Positions 34,996-44,811 of a stretch of 64,000 nucleotides of DNA are shown here, in pieces. The DNA is from Kineothrix sp. IPX-CK. Its GTDB lineage: Bacteria > Bacillota > Clostridia > Lachnospirales > Lachnospiraceae. The notes below the pieces were generated by a model. The model worked only from the letters and a program-made list of their open reading frames with translations, searched no databases and was not told the DNA's origin. Every line of letters starts with the position of its first letter. Positions within the stretch are counted from its first letter, which is position 1. Where the stretch lies: NCBI RefSeq assembly GCF_039134705.1, contig NZ_CP146256.1, forward strand, positions 1,922,001-1,986,000, read 5' to 3'. The position numbers were made by a program, and so were the translations under genes.

Positions 34996-35499
34996 ATGAA
35001 GGACGCAAAGATTCACGATAGCGTTTTTATCGCCGATGGTGCGGTTGTACTTGGCGATATAACCGTTGGGGAAGGCTCCAGTATTTGGTTTAATTCCACC
35101 GTCAGAGCGGATAGGGATTGGATTGTAATCGAAAGCGGAAGCAATATACAAGATAATGCCGTAGTACATGTGGAAACCGGATTCCCGGTACACATAGGAA
35201 GGAACGTAACAGTTGGCCATGGCGCTATCGTGCATGGATGCACGGTGGAAGATAATACACTGATTGGTATGGGTGCCATTATTTTGAATGGGGCCAGAAT
35301 AGGAAAGAATTGTATTATCGGGGCTGGAGCTTTAGTGCCGCAGAATATGGTTGTTCCAGACAATTCCCTGATCATAGGATGTCCGGGGAAGATATTGCGC
35401 AAGGTGACGGAGGAGGAAGTACAGACTAATTTGCATAATGCGGCAGAATATGTAGAAGAAGGAAGAACCTATAAAAACGACAAAAATAAGGAGGATTAA
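34996..35499 (+). CDS. gamma-class carbonic anhydrase / YrdA family protein
   Basis: 167 residues of left-handed beta-helix hexapeptide repeats (for example VVLGDITVGEGSSIWF). Zinc-ligand histidines appear in VVHVE, VGHGAIVHG. Members either hydrate CO2 or serve as metal-binding proteins of unknown substrate. ATG 34996 has GAGGA just upstream, so it is preferred over ATG 34969. It is the first protein gene of the host side, with a possible TTGAAA/TAAAAT promoter about 40 bases upstream. The following gene starts only three bases after its stop. Confidence 0.85.
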   Translation: MKDAKIHDSVFIADGAVVLGDITVGEGSSIWFNSTVRADRDWIVIESGSNIQDNAVVHVETGFPVHIGRNVTVGHGAIVHGCTVEDNTLIGMGAIILNGARIGKNCIIGAGALVPQNMVVPDNSLIIGCPGKILRKVTEEEVQTNLHNAAEYVEEGRTYKNDKNKED

Positions 35500-35502
35500 G
35501 GA

Positions 35503-35781
35503 ATGGATTTTTTTGAAAAAGTAGGAGAGACGGTTGTAACAGCGGGAAAGGATGTAGCGGATAAAGCGAAGGATTTTGCAGAGATCGCCAATCTGAGAAG
35601 CCAGATCAATGCTTGTGAAGAGGTAATTAAGAAAAACTACACGGAAATCGGCAGACTGTATTATGAACAGTTTAAAGAAGCGGAGTACAATGAATTCGCA
35701 GAGCAGTGTACGGCTATTTCCAATGCGAAAAATGGAGTAGAAGCTCTGGAAAAGAAAATACGCGATATTAAAGGCGTATAA
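35503..35781 (+). CDS. hypothetical 92-aa helical protein
   Basis: ATG 35503 after AAGGAGGATTAAGG. The protein begins MDFFEKVGETVV and is an amphipathic helix bundle or coiled coil with a single Cys. Similar short proteins in Lachnospiraceae often have a C-terminal zinc ribbon, absent here. It is cotranscribed with the carbonic anhydrase gene and followed by a terminator. Function unknown. Confidence 0.65.
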   Translation: MDFFEKVGETVVTAGKDVADKAKDFAEIANLRSQINACEEVIKKNYTEIGRLYYEQFKEAEYNEFAEQCTAISNAKNGVEALEKKIRDIKGV

Positions 35782-35852
35782 AAAGAGCACAGAAAGACCT
35801 ATATAATAGTAATAGGAAATTATACATAAAGTTTTTAAAGGAAACATATAAA

Positions 35853-35905
35853 GAAAGCACCTTACGTAGTCAAATAGACCAATGTAAGATGCTTTCCTTT
35901 TTATT
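35853..35905. terminator. terminator between convergent genes
   Basis: GAAAGCA..TTAC pairs with GTAA..TGCTTTC around an 18-base loop, followed by CTTTTTATTT on the + strand. It ends the 35503 gene and lies at the 3' side of the PBP gene. Confidence 0.65.
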
Positions 35906-35937
35906 TATAGGTTTTATTCATTAATTTTTACAGTTTA

Positions 35938-38649
35938 TTATTGCTGTGGCTGTTCTGCCGTCTGCTGTTGTTCCGCCGCCTGCTGTGCAGCCTCTTGCTG
36001 CGCCGCCAGAGCTGCTTGCTGGGCAGCAATGTTACGCTGCTGTATTTCGCTTCGCTGCTGCTCTATAATGGCCTCGTAGCCGGGAGTAGCAAAGAATTCG
36101 GCATTGTGGGGACAGAGATTAGTCTGGTTAGCCGGTACGGTCACCGTGGATACGCTTCCGTCGGGATTCGTTACCTGTGCAGTAGTAGCCGAACCGCTTT
36201 GTAAGGACACATCCTCTATAGGAGTGAGCTCCAGAACGCCTTCCACCTTAAACGGACAGAATTCGGTAGCCGGTAAGGAGCTGTACTGGCAGATAGAGCC
36301 CTGGTAGTGAACATTGCAGCTTTCCGTGGGAACTGTGCCTTCTGCAAAATATTCTGTGGTCAAGGTAGCATCGCATAATCCCGGTATCGGCAATTTGCCG
36401 GATTTAGAACATACGGTTGCGGTTACGATGCCTGCGGGAACAGAAAAAGCTTCATTAGGCAAATCCGTATGGATTTCTGCCATAACCGATCTCCAAAGCT
36501 TTTTGGCAAGATTCTTTTCCTCACCGGTAAGCTTGGTGTTGTTATCGAAACCAGCCCATGTGGTAGCCGTATAGTAAGGAGTATAGCCTGCGAACCATAC
36601 GTCGTTGTAGTCGGAGGTCGTTCCCGTCTTTCCGGCGATCGCCATGCCGCCGAAGTTAACAGAACCGCCGGTACCTTTTGTAACAACGTCTACCATTGCA
36701 TCCGTTAAGAGGAATGCGGTAGTTTCTTTAATCACCTGTTTGGTTTCAGGCTGAGTATTGTCCAAAATAACATTGCCGTCATGGTCTACCACCGTATTGT
36801 ACAGTCTCGGCTTGATATAAACGCCATGATTTGCAATAGTAGCGTAGGCTGCATTCAGTTCTTCGTTCGTAACGCCTCTTGTAATACCGCCGAGAGCCAG
36901 AGACTGCACGATATCAGATTTCGTCTCGCCGCCGATGACTTCATTCTCCACAAGGCTAGTGAAGCCGAAGTTCTGCAGATAATCGAAGCCCAGACGGGGA
37001 GTGATCTGAGTCAAGGTTTTTACTGCAACGATATTCAGAGAGTCCTGAATACCTAAACGTAAAGAGCAAAGCCCGCGGTAGGCTTCGCCGTACCAGTTTC
37101 TTACGGGAGTGCCGTCCGCATAATTGAAGGGGGCATCATTTTGTATACTGGCCAGCGTTAGGCCTGCACTGTCAAGAGCCGGTGCGTAAGTAGATACGAC
37201 CTTGAAAGTAGAGCCCGGCTGCCTTACCGTATCCGTAGCCCTGTTTAAAGTACGGCTTCCTTCCTTGGCACCTCGTCCGCCGACCAAAGCCACCACGACT
37301 CCGGTGCTCTGATCTTCTACGGTAAGGGACACCTGGGGCTGAGGCGTAAGATTAATCTTTTCGGCATATACTTCATCGCCTGTAACCATTACTGCTGCCT
37401 TATATTCTTCGATTGCCGCCAGCGCCTCTTCCTGAGAAGAATAAATGAGGTTGAATTTAAGGTTTGATTCCTTGAAATGTTCTTTGAACATTTCCGTGCT
37501 GTAATTCTCCATATCACCGTTCTTTTTTTCTACGGTCAGCTCGTAATTCAAATACCACTTAACATTTTCCGGATAATTCTCTGGATTGCTGAATACTTCA
37601 TCGCAAATCTCCTGAATTTCAGGATCCTGCGTGGAGTAGATCTTTAAACCGCCGGAATAGAGCAGGGTATATGCCTGAGTTTCGTTGTAGCCGGCAGCCA
37701 CTAAGTCTTCTAGCACATCGTCTGTCAAAGCATCCACAAAATATGTATTGACAGAAGTGTCTTCTACTTCCTTATTGGTGCTTTGGATGCGTGAATATAC
37801 GTCGTCAGCCAAAGCAATATCGTATTCCGACTGATCGATATATCCCTGCTTCAGCATGTTGTTCAACACCTTTTCGCGCCTTACAGCATTCGCGTCCGGA
37901 TGAGAAATGGGATTGAGACGGCTTGGATTCTGGGTAATGCTGGCAATGACCGCGCATTCGGATAAGGTCAAATTACTTACCGACTTATTGAAATAGCGCT
38001 GGGAAGCGGCCTGAACCCCGAGTGTATTCTGCCCCAAGTTAATGCTGTTCATATAATTTAAGATAATATCATCCTTAGTAGAAACCTTCTCCAGCTCCAA
38101 AGCGAGGTACTGCTCCTGAATCTTACGCTCCACCTTCTCTACGAAGCTATCCTCCGTTACCCAGTCTGTAAATACGTTATTTTTCAGAAGCTGCTGGGTG
38201 ATGGTACTGGCTCCCTCCGAAAAGGTGCCTGAAGTAATGCCTATGACGCCCGCACGAATAATACCTTGGATGTCGATGCCGTTATGTTCATAGAAACGTT
38301 CGTCTTCTACCGATACGAAAGCGTGCGGCAGATATTCCGGAATCATGTCCATCGTGACCGGAATACGGTTCGAGTTTTCGGAAATCAGCTTAGAGATCTG
38401 ATTGCCGTCAATATCATATACGAAAGTTGAAAAACCGGTTGGCTGCACATTGATGTTGCCAATATCAGGCGCGCTGTCAATAATTCCCCGGAAAACGCCT
38501 AGCCCTGCGCTCACCCCGATAATCGCTGCAGCAACGATAGCGATTATGATAACATTAAAAAACGTAAGTGCAAATTTTCTCCCCCACTTCGCAGATTTAG
38601 AATGGAGTGCCTTTTGTTTGTTACGGACACCCTTTTTTCCATAATTCAT
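35938..38649 (-). CDS. penicillin-binding protein 1A (transglycosylase/transpeptidase)
   Basis: A 903-aa bifunctional class A PBP that polymerises and crosslinks peptidoglycan. A membrane anchor near residues 27-50 is followed by the GT51 domain (EDERFYEHNGID, EGASTITQQLLKNN) and the transpeptidase domain with active-site Ser in RQPGSTFK, SLN and AGKTGTTSDYND. The C-terminus carries a Cys-containing extension and a Gln/Ala-rich low-complexity tail. The start at 38649 has AAGGAGG upstream; an in-frame ATG 45 bases earlier lacks one. It is monocistronic on the - strand. Confidence 0.95.
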   Translation of the reverse strand: MNYGKKGVRNKQKALHSKSAKWGRKFALTFFNVIIIAIVAAAIIGVSAGLGVFRGIIDSAPDIGNINVQPTGFSTFVYDIDGNQISKLISENSNRIPVTMDMIPEYLPHAFVSVEDERFYEHNGIDIQGIIRAGVIGITSGTFSEGASTITQQLLKNNVFTDWVTEDSFVEKVERKIQEQYLALELEKVSTKDDIILNYMNSINLGQNTLGVQAASQRYFNKSVSNLTLSECAVIASITQNPSRLNPISHPDANAVRREKVLNNMLKQGYIDQSEYDIALADDVYSRIQSTNKEVEDTSVNTYFVDALTDDVLEDLVAAGYNETQAYTLLYSGGLKIYSTQDPEIQEICDEVFSNPENYPENVKWYLNYELTVEKKNGDMENYSTEMFKEHFKESNLKFNLIYSSQEEALAAIEEYKAAVMVTGDEVYAEKINLTPQPQVSLTVEDQSTGVVVALVGGRGAKEGSRTLNRATDTVRQPGSTFKVVSTYAPALDSAGLTLASIQNDAPFNYADGTPVRNWYGEAYRGLCSLRLGIQDSLNIVAVKTLTQITPRLGFDYLQNFGFTSLVENEVIGGETKSDIVQSLALGGITRGVTNEELNAAYATIANHGVYIKPRLYNTVVDHDGNVILDNTQPETKQVIKETTAFLLTDAMVDVVTKGTGGSVNFGGMAIAGKTGTTSDYNDVWFAGYTPYYTATTWAGFDNNTKLTGEEKNLAKKLWRSVMAEIHTDLPNEAFSVPAGIVTATVCSKSGKLPIPGLCDATLTTEYFAEGTVPTESCNVHYQGSICQYSSLPATEFCPFKVEGVLELTPIEDVSLQSGSATTAQVTNPDGSVSTVTVPANQTNLCPHNAEFFATPGYEAIIEQQRSEIQQRNIAAQQAALAAQQEAAQQAAEQQQTAEQPQQ

Positions 38650-38851
38650 GAATTTTGCCTCCTTGAAGTGTGCATAATAAAGCACAACTAACATTACGAT
38701 TATAACAAAGTATGGATGTTAAATAAAGTTTTTTTACCAATTAATTGCTTTATATTAAGAATTGTTCACAATTAGATACACTTTTATTCCGTTTTGTGAT
38801 AGAATGTATCGAATGTTTTGGTACATTAGACAAGTATGGAGCGAAGCAGCA

Positions 38852-39499
38852 GTGATAGAAAAAGAACAGAGCTTTTTACCTTATAAAGTATTGAAAAAAG
38901 GCGCAAGCAGTGAGATTATAGAAAAGAAATCCAGATTTATAGCCACGCTGTCTCCGGCGGAGACAGAAGAGGAGGCAGCTGCTTTTATTGAGGAAATGAA
39001 GAAGAAATATTGGGATGCCAGGCATAACTGCTCCGCTTTTGTCCTTGGGGAAAGAGGGCAGCTTACCAGATGCAATGACGACGGAGAACCTGCCGGAACA
39101 GCAGGAAAGCCCATGCTGGAGGTGCTGCTTGCCTCAGAAATACGAAACGTAGCGGTAGTGGTTACCAGATACTTTGGCGGGACTTTGCTTGGAACGGGAG
39201 GGCTGATACGGGCATATACGCAGGCGGTTCAGGAAGGGATTAAAGCATCTGAGATCGTTACTATGCGCTACGGCACGGAGCTTTCCGTGACTACAGACTA
39301 TAATGGAATAGGCAGGATTCAGTACATATTAGGGCAGAAGGGGCTTCCTGTTATGGAGGCGGAATATACGGATGCAGTGAGGCTCAAGCTTTTGGTCCCA
39401 TATGAGGAAGAGGAGCAGCTTTATACGGACCTGACCGAAGCTACGGCCGGAAAAGTAAAATTAGAAAAAATTAAAAAATATTATTTTGTTACCGGTTGA
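38852..39499 (+). CDS. YigZ/IMPACT family protein
   Basis: About 215 residues. The IMPACT N-domain shows KKSRFIATLSP, DARHNCSAFVLG, DDGEPAGTAGKPML and TRYFGGTLLGTGGLIRAY, then a C-terminal ferredoxin-like domain. The family is linked to ribosome or GTPase interaction (YvyE/YigZ); its exact role is unclear. GTG 38852 after GGAGCGAAG gives the family-typical start, whereas the longer frame from 38762 adds a non-conserved stretch. The promoter of the next gene overlaps its stop. Confidence 0.9.
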   Translation: MIEKEQSFLPYKVLKKGASSEIIEKKSRFIATLSPAETEEEAAAFIEEMKKKYWDARHNCSAFVLGERGQLTRCNDDGEPAGTAGKPMLEVLLASEIRNVAVVVTRYFGGTLLGTGGLIRAYTQAVQEGIKASEIVTMRYGTELSVTTDYNGIGRIQYILGQKGLPVMEAEYTDAVRLKLLVPYEEEEQLYTDLTEATAGKVKLEKIKKYYFVTG

Positions 39500-39523
39500 C
39501 AAATAAAAAGTTGCAATTATACT
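39496..39523 (+). promoter_or_regulatory. promoter of mgtE
   Basis: TTGACA (39496-39501), 16-base spacer, TATACT (39518-39523), overlapping the stop of the preceding gene. It leaves a leader of about 145 bases before mgtE. Confidence 0.75.
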
Positions 39524-39592
39524 CAAAGTAGTGAGTTGTTCAGTTTCTAAAAAAGTTGTATCAATGCAATGTTAAGAAAGGTGGTGGTTTTT

Positions 39593-39697
39593 ATGAAGTC
39601 GAGTATAAGTTCATCTGGTTCAGATATACCTCTCCCCGGGCGGAGCATAAAAATCACATATGGAGGAACATTGCTATGGAAGAAATCAAGGATTTAG
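39593..39697 (+). CDS. possible leader peptide overlapping the mgtE start
   Basis: ATG 39593 lies after AAAGGTGGTGG, the best ribosome binding site of the leader. The 34-codon frame, with SSSGSDIPLPGRS, runs over the mgtE ribosome binding site and ends at TAG 39695-39697, 22 bases inside mgtE. Translation of it could open or block mgtE initiation. It may equally be a chance frame. Confidence 0.35.
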   Translation: MKSSISSSGSDIPLPGRSIKITYGGTLLWKKSRI

Positions 39698-41028
39698 ATG
39701 TTATTGAAGAACTATTGGAAACCAAGCAGTACACAAGACTCCGCCAGAAGCTGTCAGACATTAATATTGCGGATATTGCAATCATTCTGGAGGAACTAGG
39801 AGAGGAAGAGCTGCTAAAGACCTTCCGTATTCTTCCTAAGAGCATGGCGGCGGATGTATTTTCCTATCTGGAGGTAGAAAGCCAGCAATATATTATTACA
39901 TCCTTATCCGACAGAGAAGCGGCTAATATCATCAATAACCTTATGGCCGATGATGCTACGGACTTTTTGGAGGAAATGCCTGCCAATATTGTAAAAAAGC
40001 TGCTTTCCCATGCCAGTGCGGATACGAGAAGGGATATCAATCATTTGCTGCGTTATCCTGAGTCCTCTGCCGGAAGCATCATGACGGTAGAGTATGTAGA
40101 CCTAAAGGAGAACATGACCGTAGAGGATGCCATACAGAGGATTCGCCAGATTGGCGTAGACAGTGAGACCATTAATATCTGCTACGTTCTGGATCCTAAG
40201 AGAACGTTAGTGGGGACGGTGGCGCTGCGCTATTTGCTGATCAGCCCGCCGGATGCGGTAATCGGGGATATTATGCATGAGAACGTCATATACCTTAATA
40301 CGCTGATGGATCAGGAGGAGGTTGCGAGGCAGTTCCAGAAATACGACTTCACCTCTATGCCCGTGGCGGATAACGAGGGAAGGCTTGTAGGTATCATTAC
40401 CGTCGATGACGTTGTGGATATCCTGCAGGAGGAGGCGACGGAAGATATCGAGAAGATGGCGGCTATCGTACCCAGTGACAGGCCGTATATGAAAACAGGA
40501 ATTTTCGAGACCTCAAAAAAGAGAATCCCCTGGCTTTTATTATTGATGATTTCTGCGACCTTTACAGGAAGCATTATCACCTCTTTTGAGGATGCGCTCA
40601 GCGCCGTTCCGATGCTCACCGCTTTTATTCCTATGCTGATGAGTACCAGCGGAAATGCAGGAGGACAAGTAAGTGCCACGATCATCCGGGGTCTGTCCTC
40701 GAACGAAATCAGCTATCGGGATGTTTTTATAATTATATGGAAGGAATTGCGGGTAGCGATTATCTGTGGAGTTACCCTTGCGGCGGCATATTTTATCAAA
40801 CTGATGCTCTTTGACAAGTCGGGAATCGACGTAGCTATAGTAATCTGTCTGACGATTATTGCAGAGGTGTCCATTGCCAAGGTGGTCGGCTGTACGCTGC
40901 CGATATTTGCCAAACGCGTGGGAATCGACCCGGCAGTTATGGCGAGTCCGTTTATCAGCACGGTGCTGGATGCGCTTTCGCTGATGATTTATTTCTCGAT
41001 CGCGACACATGTGCTGCATTTGAGCTGA
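39676..41028 (+). CDS. mgtE: MgtE magnesium transporter
   Basis: 450 residues. An N-terminal Mg-sensing helical domain (IIEELGEEELLKTF), two CBS domains (near 135-255), a linking helix and five membrane helices in the last 180 residues, with the pore region STSGNAGGQVSAT. It is a Mg2+-gated channel of the plasma membrane. ATG 39676 follows ATGGAGGA. Its leader has no recognisable M-box, but does hold a possible leader peptide. Confidence 0.95.
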   Translation: MEEIKDLDVIEELLETKQYTRLRQKLSDINIADIAIILEELGEEELLKTFRILPKSMAADVFSYLEVESQQYIITSLSDREAANIINNLMADDATDFLEEMPANIVKKLLSHASADTRRDINHLLRYPESSAGSIMTVEYVDLKENMTVEDAIQRIRQIGVDSETINICYVLDPKRTLVGTVALRYLLISPPDAVIGDIMHENVIYLNTLMDQEEVARQFQKYDFTSMPVADNEGRLVGIITVDDVVDILQEEATEDIEKMAAIVPSDRPYMKTGIFETSKKRIPWLLLLMISATFTGSIITSFEDALSAVPMLTAFIPMLMSTSGNAGGQVSATIIRGLSSNEISYRDVFIIIWKELRVAIICGVTLAAAYFIKLMLFDKSGIDVAIVICLTIIAEVSIAKVVGCTLPIFAKRVGIDPAVMASPFISTVLDALSLMIYFSIATHVLHLS

Positions 41029-41073
41029 TGGGCTTAATTATATCATAAATATATATGAGAAAGGGGGAATGAA

Positions 41074-41898
41074 ATGATGTATGAAGTATCACAAGTTACT
41101 ACGATGAATATGTGGATTACGGCGGTGGTTTCTATCTTTCTGCCGATCGTACTCCTCATTATGTGGAGAAAAAAGATGAAGGTGAGGATTGCGCCATTTT
41201 TTGTAGGAGCCCTTATCTTTATCGTATTTGCACTTGTTTTGGAGAATATCAGCCATAGCATTTTTATTATCAAGGATTCGGGTCTTTCCCGTTTTGTAAA
41301 TGGAAATACATGGGCATATGTTCTCTACGGAGCGCTGGCGGCAGGAATATTTGAAGAAACGGGGCGTTTTGTCGCTTTTAAGTTTTTCATGAAGAACAAT
41401 GATGATAAAGAATCGGCAGTTACTTATGGAATCGGACATGGAGGCATTGAATCCATTCTCGTGGTGGGATTTTCTATGCTAAGCTCTATTTTCCTTATTT
41501 CCACGCTGAATTCTATGGGGGGAATTGACAATTATGTGGCACTTGTTCCGGAGGAATCACAGGATGTGGTGAGAAGCAGCCTGATGAGCCTGTATACTAC
41601 GGCGCCTTATGTGTATTTGCTGGGGGCGGTAGAGAGAGTAGCTACGATTGCCTTCCATATCGCTTTATCCGTTTTCGTATTTATTGCGGTAAAGCGCCCG
41701 GGAAAGTGGTACTTTTATCCGGCGGCGATTCTTCTGCACACTTTTCTTGACATATTCGCCGTTTTATATCAGAGGGGAGTGATAACGAACATAATAATTA
41801 TGGAAGCGATTATCATAGTCATTACCCTCATAACATCATATTTTGCATACCGTATTTATCAAAGCGATGAGAGAGTAGAAACGACACAGACTGTATAA
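41074..41898 (+). CDS. YhfC-family intramembrane glutamic protease
   Basis: 274 residues with about seven membrane helices. Conserved motifs of the YhfC/Abi-like family are visible: FEETGRFVAFK (EExxR), GIGHGGIESI and HTFLDIFA, which together form the membrane-embedded active site. The substrate is unknown. ATG 41074 follows AAAGGGGG. It ends at a strong convergent terminator. Confidence 0.85.
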   Translation: MMYEVSQVTTMNMWITAVVSIFLPIVLLIMWRKKMKVRIAPFFVGALIFIVFALVLENISHSIFIIKDSGLSRFVNGNTWAYVLYGALAAGIFEETGRFVAFKFFMKNNDDKESAVTYGIGHGGIESILVVGFSMLSSIFLISTLNSMGGIDNYVALVPEESQDVVRSSLMSLYTTAPYVYLLGAVERVATIAFHIALSVFVFIAVKRPGKWYFYPAAILLHTFLDIFAVLYQRGVITNIIIMEAIIIVITLITSYFAYRIYQSDERVETTQTV

Positions 41899-41904
41899 GC
41901 ACAA

Positions 41905-41937
41905 AAAAAGGTGAGCGGTCACAGGCTCACCTTTTCT
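41905..41937. terminator. bidirectional terminator
   Basis: AAAAGGTGAGC / GCTCACCTTTT with a short loop, with an A-run before and a T-run after, between two convergent genes. Confidence 0.9.
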
Positions 41938-41972
41938 TCTGTAATTAGGAAACTTTTCCAATACTATTATTG

Positions 41973-43802
41973 TTATTGCTTCATGGAAGCACGTTTTCTC
42001 ATAGTAGGATCCAAGATTTTCTTTCGGATTCTTAAGGAAGAAGGAGTGACTTCCAACAGTTCATCTGTGTCGATGAATTCCAGAGCCTGCTCCAAGCTGA
42101 GGATTTTGGGAGGCGTAAGCCTAAGGGCCTCGTCGGCGCTGGAGGAACGGGTGTTGGTAAGCTGCTTTTTCTTACATACGTTAAGTTCGATATCCTCTCC
42201 CCGGCCGTTTTGTCCGATTACCATGCCGGAGTAAACCTTCTCGCCGGGACCGATGAACAGAATACCACGCTCTTGTGCGTTGAAAAGGCCATAAGTGATC
42301 GCTTCTCCGGTTTCGAAGGCGATGAGAGAGCCTTGTTTTCTGTATTGGATATCGCCCTTATAGGGGCCGTAGCCGTTAAATACGCTGTTCATAATGCCAT
42401 TTCCTTTGGTGTCGGTCATGAATTCGCCGCGGTAACCGATCAATCCCCTTGCTGGAATAGAGAATTCCAGACGGGTATAGCCTCCCGAAGCAACACCCAT
42501 GGTGATAAGTTCGCCTTTTCTCTGGCTCAGTTTTTCGATAACCGTACCCGAAAATTCTTCGGGAACATCGACATATGCTAACTCCATAGGCTCCTGTTTT
42601 TTGCCGTTTTCATCGGTCTTGTACAGTACTTCTGCCTTGCTCACTGCGAATTCAAAGCCTTCACGCCGCATATTCTCTATTAATACGGATAAATGGAGCT
42701 CTCCGCGGCCGGATACCTTGAAGGCCTCTGTGGTGGAAGTTTCCTCCACGCGAAGGGAGACATCGGTGTTCAGTTCACGAAATAAGCGGTCCCGCAGATG
42801 GCGGCTGGTAATGTATTTTCCCTCTTTTCCAGCAAGAGGGGAATCGTTAACAATAAAGTGCATGGCGATGGTAGGTTCCGATATTTTCTGGAAGGCAATC
42901 GGAACAGGGGCTTCGGGAGAGCAGAGGGTATCTCCGATATGAATATCTGCAATGCCGGAGATGGCAACGATGGAGCCGATGCCAGCTTCCTTTATCTCTA
43001 CCTTATTTAAGCCGTCGAATTCGTACAGCTTGCTGATTTTTACTTTTTTCATCTTATCGGGCTCGTGATGATTTACGATCACGACCTCTTGATTTATTTT
43101 GACAGTTCCGTTATCCACCTTGCCTACGCCGATCCTGCCAACGTATTCGTTGTAATCGATGGTACTGATGAGCACCTGTGTGCCTGCGTCGGGATCGCCC
43201 AGGGGCGCGGGGATGTAGTTTAGAATAGTTTCAAAAAGGGGAATCATGTCGGTACCTTTTTTATCGATGTCCATGGAGGCAATTCCCGTTTTAGCGGAAG
43301 CGAAGACGAAAGGACAGTCCAGCTGATCTTCATTAGCATCCAAGTCAATGAAAAGTTCCAAGACTTCGTCGATGACTTCCCTTGGTCTTGCTTCGGGCCT
43401 GTCGATTTTATTAATGCAGACAATAACGGGGAGCTGAAGCTCCAACGCTTTTTTCAAGACGAATTTCGTCTGGGGCATAGCGCCCTCGAAGGCGTCAACA
43501 ACGAGAATAACGCCGTTTACCATTTTAAGGACACGTTCCACCTCGCCGCCGAAATCGGCGTGTCCCGGGGTGTCGATGATATTAATCTTCGTATCCTTAT
43601 ATGTGACTGCTGTGTTTTTGGAAAGAATAGTAATGCCGCGCTCGCGTTCGATATCGTTAGAATCCATCACGCGCTCGGCTACTGCCTGGTTTTCGCGGAA
43701 GACGCCGCTTTGTTTTAAAAGCTCATCCACCAAGGTGGTTTTACCATGGTCTACATGAGCGATAATCGCAACATTTCTTACATCGTCTCTGTTCTGTTTC
43801 AT
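41973..43802 (-). CDS. typA: translational GTPase TypA/BipA
   Basis: 609 residues. GTPase domain with [10 protein letters not shown] (G1), [12 protein letters not shown] (G3) and NKIDR (G4); then beta-barrel and EF-G-like domains III and V, and the unique C-terminal domain. It binds the 70S ribosome and aids assembly and stress adaptation. ATG 43802 follows AGGAGTAACTT. Monocistronic. Confidence 0.97.
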   Translation of the reverse strand: MKQNRDDVRNVAIIAHVDHGKTTLVDELLKQSGVFRENQAVAERVMDSNDIERERGITILSKNTAVTYKDTKINIIDTPGHADFGGEVERVLKMVNGVILVVDAFEGAMPQTKFVLKKALELQLPVIVCINKIDRPEARPREVIDEVLELFIDLDANEDQLDCPFVFASAKTGIASMDIDKKGTDMIPLFETILNYIPAPLGDPDAGTQVLISTIDYNEYVGRIGVGKVDNGTVKINQEVVIVNHHEPDKMKKVKISKLYEFDGLNKVEIKEAGIGSIVAISGIADIHIGDTLCSPEAPVPIAFQKISEPTIAMHFIVNDSPLAGKEGKYITSRHLRDRLFRELNTDVSLRVEETSTTEAFKVSGRGELHLSVLIENMRREGFEFAVSKAEVLYKTDENGKKQEPMELAYVDVPEEFSGTVIEKLSQRKGELITMGVASGGYTRLEFSIPARGLIGYRGEFMTDTKGNGIMNSVFNGYGPYKGDIQYRKQGSLIAFETGEAITYGLFNAQERGILFIGPGEKVYSGMVIGQNGRGEDIELNVCKKKQLTNTRSSSADEALRLTPPKILSLEQALEFIDTDELLEVTPSSLRIRKKILDPTMRKRASMKQ

Positions 43803-44081
43803 AAGTTACTCCTCAATCTAACCGGTTCTATGCGGTTTATCTACTGTGTTTTATAAACTTGTTAAGTATAGCATTGTCTTTTATAAGTTGCAAGAAATAA
43901 TCGCGCAAAATCGGGGAAAAATTGAAGAAAAACCCGCATAAATGCGCGAAAGAGGCGGAGAATTTAGAACGAAGCAGGATAGTTGCGCGGTGCCTTACAG
44001 TTCTTTTTTGCCCAAAATGCGATATATTAGTATTACATTATGGGAAAAAATTCTTAAAGATGTAAGAAGGGAGAACAAAAA

Positions 44082-44711
44082 ATGACAGATAAAGTAATTG
44101 AGAACAACCAAGTGGTGATTATGGGTGAAATTGTAAGTGATTTTACTTTCAGCCACGAAATATTCGGAGAAGGATTCTATATGGTCGATGTCCGGGTAGA
44201 AAGACTGAGCGATTCCATGGATAACATTCCGTTAATGGTATCGGAGAGGTTGATCGATGTGAATGGAGATTACAAGGGGATGTACATAGTAGTAAACGGA
44301 CAGTTCCGCTCCTACAACAGGCACGAAGAAAGAAAAAACAAACTGGTGCTTTCCGTATTTGCAAGAGAAATCGAATTTGTAGACGAAATATGCGAGAATA
44401 CGAAATCCAATCAGATCTATTTGGACGGTTATATTTGCAAGGAGCCTATTTATAGAAAGACTCCTCTCGGACGGGAAATCGCCGATTTATTGCTTGCAGT
44501 AAACAGACCTTATGGGAAATCGGATTACATTCCCTGCATATGCTGGGGAAGGAATGCCAGATTTGCCAACGGCTTTGAGGTAGGAGCAAGATGCGCTGTA
44601 TGGGGAAGGATACAGAGCAGAGAATATATGAAGAAGCTTTCGGAGGAGCAATTGGAAAGAAGGGTTGCTTACGAAGTATCGGTAAGCAAATTAGAATTAA
44701 TAGAAGATTAA
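44082..44711 (+). CDS. SSB-like protein with two OB-fold halves
   Basis: 209 residues with an apparent duplication. Residues about 8-95 (VVIMGEIVSDFTFSHE ... VVNGQFRS) and about 105-195 (YLDGYICKEPIYRKTPLG ... IPCICWGRNA ... VWGRIQSREY) each read as a single-stranded DNA-binding OB fold; the second is closer to classic SSB. There is no acidic C-terminal tip. It is probably an auxiliary nucleic-acid-binding protein rather than the main replicative SSB. ATG 44082 follows GAAGGGAG. Confidence 0.7.
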   Translation: MTDKVIENNQVVIMGEIVSDFTFSHEIFGEGFYMVDVRVERLSDSMDNIPLMVSERLIDVNGDYKGMYIVVNGQFRSYNRHEERKNKLVLSVFAREIEFVDEICENTKSNQIYLDGYICKEPIYRKTPLGREIADLLLAVNRPYGKSDYIPCICWGRNARFANGFEVGARCAVWGRIQSREYMKKLSEEQLERRVAYEVSVSKLELIED

Positions 44712-44811
44712 TAGTTGATTTTCACAAGTTTGTGTGATATTATAGGCCATACGTTGTTTATTATTGCATAAGAAAAGGTTGTATATCCAGATTTGGAGAT
44801 TGGAGCCGGAT

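Noticed and set aside
39524..39675. M-box (Mg2+ riboswitch) before mgtE
   Set aside because: The leader is only about 150 bases and none of the conserved M-box blocks is seen.
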